From Gerris lacustris (taxonomy: Eukaryota > Arthropoda > Insecta > Hemiptera > Gerridae): a stretch of DNA of 64,000 nucleotides. Below the pieces are notes generated by a model. That model saw only the letters and a program-made list of their open reading frames with translations. It did no database searches and was not told the origin of the DNA. This document shows, one piece after another, positions 57,988 through 64,000 of the stretch. A program made the translations under genes and the position numbers. The stretch is from NCBI GenBank assembly GCA_951217055.1, contig OX578278.1, forward strand, positions 41,677,574-41,741,573, read 5' to 3'. Position 1 is the stretch's first letter; the number at the start of each line of letters is the position of its first letter.

Positions 57988-59619
57988 CTGAAACAAAATT
58001 AATAGATTCAATACATATGTTAAGATTCCTTTTTAACATCCAGAACATGTACTTTACATACATGAAAACCTGTCTACATAATTTTCCAAGTTTAAAACAC
58101 AAATCTAGCTAGGAGTGATAAAGCTGATGCTTCATGACAGTGAGGTATCAACATCATTCACCTGACAAGATTAACGATGTTAGCAGAGTTGTTGTAGGAC
58201 ATCTCCTGATTCATTATTACAATCAATTTATTATTATATTTTTTTTGACATTTTTATGTTTTGGCTATGGCACATTAACCTCGAAAAGCGTTACGTTACA
58301 CGAATGGGGAATGGGGAAAATATAGGATCAAGGTTTTAGGAACGTATAGGAGGTGTTCAATCGAGTCTGTCCGCTCTTGGTAGGGATAGCGTCTCCCACT
58401 ACCGCGCTTGGTACCGCTGTCGCTAGGGCGTCCCCTCCCAAAGCGATTTTAAAAAGCTGTACACTGTACTAGGAGATTAGAAAAAGGTTGGAGCTAACTG
58501 CACTCGTTTACATCGCCGCTTAGAGGTCGGCTAAGTTATGATTGCAGTTTAATACTCTACTAAAACCGCCCCCCCCCCCCCCCCTCAACTACAACTTCTG
58601 TTCAACTGCTCTGATTTGCATCGGACTAACGCCATAACTCTTTAATAAACTAATTAATTTTTAAAATTTATTCATAACATTTATTTTTTGCTGCATTATT
58701 TTTTATTTTTGTTATAGGTACTATAATTTTTTGGATTCATTATACAAATATGGGTGACGAAGCTAAAACATTACTTATTAATAAACTAGAAGAGAAGAAA
58801 AGTACTTTCTTTCATCGTGCACAACATATGTTCAATAGTTCGATTTACAAACGCAAGAATCTGCACGGTCGATTTTTTTTACATTTTCATGTCTTTACTT
58901 TGGCTCATAAACTCGACACCAAAAAGCGTTATACAAGCATTACCAAAAAGGGTTACATAAAAATGTCTCACTGTCTTGCAGACTGGTCTGCAAGCAATTT
59001 TTTTTTTTTGTTCTAATTCTTTGATTTATACAATCCTCTAAGACCACCAAAACCACTGATTGGGATTTTTGAATTTTCATTTGAAATGGATAGAAAAACA
59101 AAAATAGAAACTTAAGAACTAAAAGGGTACTGAGTACTAAATGCAAAATTTAAAACAAATTTAAATTTCATTATATCCTTCAAAATTCCTAAGCTTATTG
59201 TTTTTTGGAAACATTGCAACGGCTTCTATTTATAGTAATGTATTTTCTTACTATATCAAATTTGTATTTATTTGTCAGTGGTAGACAACCCTAAACAATT
59301 ATTAATCTAATTTCATTATTATTAAAGAAACCAATAACTTTAAAATAACAATATCATTGATAAGTGAAAGGATAATAGCAGTCTAAAGTGGTTAGAATAA
59401 AGATCGAAACATATTATACATGTATATTCATCAAATTCCAATAAGAAGGAACCAATTTTTCTTAGGAAAATGGATTAGAATTTAATTTCCGATTAATTAA
59501 TTAAAGCATTTTTTTATTGAATTAATATAATTAGTTGTGTATTTTTGATCTTTTAAAAAATCATGTTAAAGAAATTTCTCCTATATGAACACATTTTAAC
59601 GGGGCTTAACCCCCCCCCC
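57988..59619. other. Upstream otk intron, with a possible repeat and short ORF
   Basis: About 58340-58450 is unusually GC-rich for the window (GTCTGTCCGCTCTTGGTAGG, CGTCTCCCACTACCGCG), followed by a C-run near 58570 and an 88-codon plus ORF at 58750-59016 (MGDEAKTLLINKLEEKKS). I do not recognise the ORF; a mobile-element origin is likely. Confidence 0.4.
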
Positions 59620-59880
59620 CCCTCCATTCACCCAACGTTGTTTAAACAAATGGGAAGCTGCTCGAAAGAGGAGCCCCACCAGGTTTCAGTCTGGAAACCA
59701 TCCATGATTGACAATCTCAGTTCGATATAAAATCAAGATGTGAAGATGTGAGACGTGGTTAACGACCACCACTAGACACAAATGTGAAGAGTTTGGGCTC
59801 AACCAAGGTTTGTTCAGTTCAATAGACCCATCTAGGTGGTCTGATTCTTCGGGTGTGAAAGCCCTAAGAATTAAAAAAAG
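59620..59880 (+). mobile_element. Second copy of the tRNA-derived SINE, 5'-truncated
   Basis: Shares with 43381-43689 the string of landmarks 'GTTGTTTAAACAAATG.GAAGCT.CTCGAAAGAG', 'CCAGGTTT', 'GATGTGA', 'CAAGGTTTGTTCA', 'CTTCGGGTGTGAAAG' and a terminal A-run. The tRNA-like head is missing or replaced by a C-run. Confidence 0.7.
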
Positions 59881-61709
59881 TTTACTAAACAGATATTTTG
59901 AGAACATTATCCCTATATATTCTACTGAATACATTCTTAGTTAATAATATGAACTCAAGAAATAATTTTAGCTCAAATATCAAGGGGGGGGGGGGGGCAC
60001 CATATGACACGGAAAAGGTGTCACACCCGATCACTAGGTTGAATTGTAAATACCTTATTTTCCAAAGTATAACCTTCATGCGTCAGAAGATCAGTTTGTC
60101 CTTATTTAAAGTTAATCAGGAATATTTTATATATCAGGAACAAAGTTGGAATTGGTTTATTTGTGGCACTTAAAAAATGATTCTCAAGTCTCCCTTAAAA
60201 CATACATAAAGCATCATCCAGTTAACATTTATATACATATTTTAATATCAGATAATAAAATTAAGAGACTATAATAAATAAAAGATGGGGTTGACATTAA
60301 CAGTAACCCAAAAAAGCCTCATAAATTTGTTTACACTAGTTCAAAAAAGTGAATCAAGACATAATTGTTCCACTAAATGGGGACAGTCCGGCGGGTATGT
60401 TATTACACAGAGAAAGATAAAAGATGGATTAACTTGTGAATAATTAGCCATTATGTTAGGCAGAAAATGGGAGGAGAAAATATTGTTTCATAAACATGGG
60501 ATAATATAAAGGGCACAACCAACTGGAGGAAAAGCAGGGAAAGGGTTATATTGTTACATTTATCCAAAGAGAAGAGTAATCCACATGGGTATCCCTTCCC
60601 CTTTCCCCGTCAAATTATTCTCTAAGCCTTTCACATTAAAGAGGGCTCCCGAGATCCAATTCAAATGGGCTTATGTAGGGCTCCAGTATGCGTAAGGGTG
60701 AGACTCCCCTCTTCCACATTCACGCGCCATCTTTTTAATTTTATTCCAGACTCTCTAACTCAAAAAGAAGAGTATATTTGAAAATTATGCCACTGCAGAG
60801 AAAAAAGGGGCGGGGGGGGGGACAAAAGAAAAAAATTGAGGGGAGACTACCCATTTTATAAAAAGCAAATAATAGGCAAACAAAAGGGCTCGGTTTCCAT
60901 GTATATATATAAGGACATTATAGACATTACATTGTAACAGACCATTATAAAGATAAATAATATTAAACACTTCAGCAAGAATGCGTGAAGAAAGCATTGC
61001 GGGATTTAGAAAATTGTTCATTCTAACTTGGTTTTAACTGTATTACATTGAAAAAATTAAACCCTTCCTTAATAAGATCTAATTTAAACTCATAATCTCT
61101 CATATAGAATTTTCTTTTTTCTTCGTTTGTTAACAGGTTTGAAAGAGAAAGAGATATTCAAGAGAAAAATTAAAAGTTATGCTATCTAGTGATTATGAGG
61201 TCAACTAATTGACATTCTTCTAAAGAGGTAGATTAGTTAGACAAATTTGTATTAAGTTCATTTCTTTTCGCTTTCTCAAACAATTTATCTAAATAAAATT
61301 AGTAAATTCTTCTTCAGGACAATAGATTTAAACACAAAAATCACCCAATTCGGAAATATTTCCCACTAAAGGTGTTTTGCCTCATTTATGTCCCAAGTCA
61401 CCTATCTACAAAATTTTATGGTTATAGGTCCAGTGGTTGATGAGATATCGAATAAATAACGCAAAATTAAGTGAGCCTTTTAATATCTTTAAGACACAAA
61501 TAATCTATTAATTTGCATATGGATCTATACTTATATAAATATAAATTCAAAATAATAAAAGTTCAATGTAGTGTGTTTGATAAAAATTAAATTTTCGGGG
61601 GTTAAAATAACAGTGGAGTAAGTCATTTTTATTTATCAAAAAACATTGCACCAGAGAGATTATAAGACTGCAATCTACAGTGAAAAAAGTGGACATATTA
61701 TGTCTTACT
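59881..61709. other. Non-coding, otk upstream intron or flank
   Basis: G-runs near 59984-59996 and 60808-60820; several open frames without family resemblance. No Ig exon was found on the minus strand. Confidence 0.45.
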
Positions 61710-62203
61710 CAGTGACGTATCCAGGGGGGGCACAGGGGGCACGTGCCCCCCCCCCCCCCCCCAGACGGGCCCAGACCCAATAAAAAAATACTTTTTTTTT
61801 AATACATATTTTTACAGCCACCTCATATTCACTTTCACCTCAGAAATGCATAAAAGCGCTGTTTTGGGAGGTCATATTTTCAAAATTTTCCGGGGGAGGG
61901 CCCCCGGACCCCCCGCCATAGATCCCCCCCCCATCAATGCTAAACTGCACACGACGCCCATGACTTACAGTAAGTTATTGTACTGTAGTAAGCCTCAGCA
62001 TAACATTTTCTAACGAATACGTTCTAAAACAGTGATTGTTGCAATGGCGCGGAGATTTTTTTTTTTTGGGGGGGGGACTGCTTTCTTGAATAAGTAGTTC
62101 CTTTTTCTTGTTACCATTACGAATTCCCCCCCCCCCCCCCCCCCCCAATCTAAACTGACTTAGAATGTGCCCCCTCCAGACCTAGCCGCTAGATACGCCA
62201 CTG
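61710..62203. mobile_element. hAT-like MITE, 494 bp, perfect 8-bp target duplication
   Basis: GTCTTACT flanks it exactly at 61702-61709 and 62204-62211. The ends are CAGTGACGTATCCAGGGG and (reverse complement of the right) CAGTGGCGTATCTAGCGG. The interior has long G and C runs and GGGCCCCCGGACCCCCC but no coding capacity. Confidence 0.9.
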
Positions 62204-62211
62204 GTCTTACT

Positions 62212-64000
62212 CTTCTATTCTACTAAGCAAACAAGAATTTTAAATGTCTAAAAATGCTCTTAAGGTTACCACAATATTGGAAATTTTTTACTCACTCCAC
62301 TATCATATTGACCTCCTCTATGAATTGTAAAATTAATTAATATCCCTAGTTTCTTAGGGAAATCTGAAAGCAAAATTATTAAGAAGCCGACAATATTATC
62401 AGGCTGTTGATTGTGAATATACATAATACGTATGTCAAGAAAATCCCGTCAGCATTTTCTAAATGTTTGGGAAATATAATATGCCATGAAGATTTCGGCT
62501 CCATTAACAGACACTTGCAGTTTAACTCATGGTCTTATAAAAATTAACCATTTGGCATTTGGTATTCAGACATTGTCTAAAGAAAACATACTATTCTAAG
62601 CACAGTAAAACACTTTGATTCCAGTTTTTAAAGTGCATAGATAATAAATTAAAAGATTTAGAAAACTTTTAGTGGTTTACTTCACATTTTAATGAAGTTT
62701 TTGTTTTAATATTAGTCTTGGTTAAAACTCCTTAATTTCAATTCAAAAAACTATAAACTTTACAATAATTAAATAATTTATAGTTTGTTGGGGTAAAATA
62801 CAATGAGGAAATTACCGAACCATTTATGAAGTCAAGAGTGGAGGTACAAGGTCGTAAATAGTAGCGAATTATGTTCACTTTTACTCGCTTAAAAGAAAGA
62901 GCCATAGATTATAAATAAAGCCAAAGTAAGGATTTAATAGGAGTTAAGATAAATTTAATTAAAACTATTTTAGATTAAAGTTAGCCAATATAAAACCCAA
63001 TTAAAGGGTAACAAAGAGGTAAATTTACGGAAAACGAAAAAGGGAGAGAATGAGACTGAGAGAAGAAAGAGTGAAATTAAACACATCTTAAGAAAAACCT
63101 TCTTAAATTATAATTGTTATTTTAAATGGTTTTACATTAACACAATGATGCATGGTTCAAAATCAAGGCAAAACATTTGTGCAAATTAAAAGTAGGGAGT
63201 GATTAACGCACTCTTACACATCATACGCACTCTATACAATTGGACCTTGATCCGGCATTAACTAATCTTTATTAAAGCCGTCATATTAAGTTCTTACCCC
63301 AGAAATAAAAAAAGTACCAAGACTGGACTTATTCTATAATTGCTCCTTGTTTACAAAACAAACCCAAGTTCAAAACATATCTTTCAAAATATTATTATTT
63401 ATCAGATATACGAACTTTTCATTATTTCATATCAATGATCAATTGATTTTAAGCTACTGAAAAAGCAAAAACAATAGAACAAGAGCTTATTTATTCTTTA
63501 CAAAATGTTATTGGAAAACAACGCAAATAATTAATATTTTCAAAAGATTAATGATAATGAAATCAACGTGAAGTGAATATAAGAAAGATGATATGAATAG
63601 TGAGAGACTTCATAAGTTATGTTATAACATAACTTAATTTATATAGGATGTTTTTCTTTTTCAGTTATAGTGACGAAAATTTCTTTTGCGAGTCATTAAT
63701 AATACAAGGAATAAACGAGATAGGTGGTAACACTTTGTTCTTGGGATACACGGGTAACATTTAATTTATAAGGCATTAATTCCATACGTCGATTTCTTTT
63801 GTTTAAATTATGAATAAGTATAATACGAGTGAGTAAATAACACAATTAGGTCGGTAGAAGGAATGTTTCAGTTAATCTCAAGAAAAAAAAAAAAAATACA
63901 TTAGGTATTGGGGTACCACCATGGGAGTCGTCTCATAATCTAATTGTAACTTGTTTTTTGTGGATAATTAATAAATGGAATGAAATAATCTTTATAGGTA
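62212..64000. other. Non-coding to the window edge
   Basis: AT-rich; no exon, RNA gene or clear repeat copy is recognised. Confidence 0.45.

Noticed and set aside
58750..59016. 88-codon ORF as a gene
   Set aside because: No recognisable domain, low-complexity end, and repeat-like surroundings; mentioned only as part of the intron.

Overview
This window looks like a piece of an insect nuclear genome: AT-rich, packed with transposon relics, with genes split by GT-AG introns. The strongest taxonomic clue is a sulfakinin precursor (arthropod-specific DYGHMRF-amide peptides). The insect order cannot be fixed from the window alone.

Layout. Bases 1-7.8 kb are repeat relics, including a small element with 85-bp inverted repeats. 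Two minus-strand pieces follow: an unidentified terminal coding exon (7871-8005) and the sulfakinin gene (coding exon 8170-8439, with a candidate TATA box and 5' exon near 9.93-10.0 kb). From 10 to 30 kb the window is a repeat mosaic: a broken LINE reverse transcriptase, tandem arrays built on AAGATGGCGGC and on GCGAGC-GTA-GCGAGC cores, dispersed repeats in both orientations, a short CXC-type cysteine-rich ORF, four tRNA-like sequences in repeated units, and a TTAA-flanked element.

Genes from 30 to 58 kb. A SIRT5-like deacylase on the minus strand (30655-35039, five coding exons, 273 aa) sits head-to-head with a plus-strand ZMAT5 / U11-U12 snRNP 20K gene (37764-42119, three coding exons, 163 aa). 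Intron 1 of ZMAT5 holds a young copia element with 158-bp LTRs and a 5-bp target duplication. Its pol is inverted relative to its own LTRs, primer-binding site and polypurine tract. From 48276 to 57987 on the minus strand lie the last 11 coding exons of a PTK7/off-track-like receptor pseudokinase (four Ig domains, a transmembrane helix, and a kinase domain without DFG); its 5' end is beyond the window. The rest to 64000 is its upstream intron or flank, with a hAT-type MITE and a second SINE copy.

The protein-coding genes are unrelated in function: neuropeptide signalling, protein lysine deacylation, the minor spliceosome, and Wnt/planar-polarity type signalling. No operon-like logic is expected. 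The most unusual items are the internally inverted copia element with its 29-nt copy of initiator tRNA-Met, and the SIRT5 homologue that lacks the two residues defining desuccinylase specificity. All comparisons were made by eye and family matches are from memory; no database search was run.
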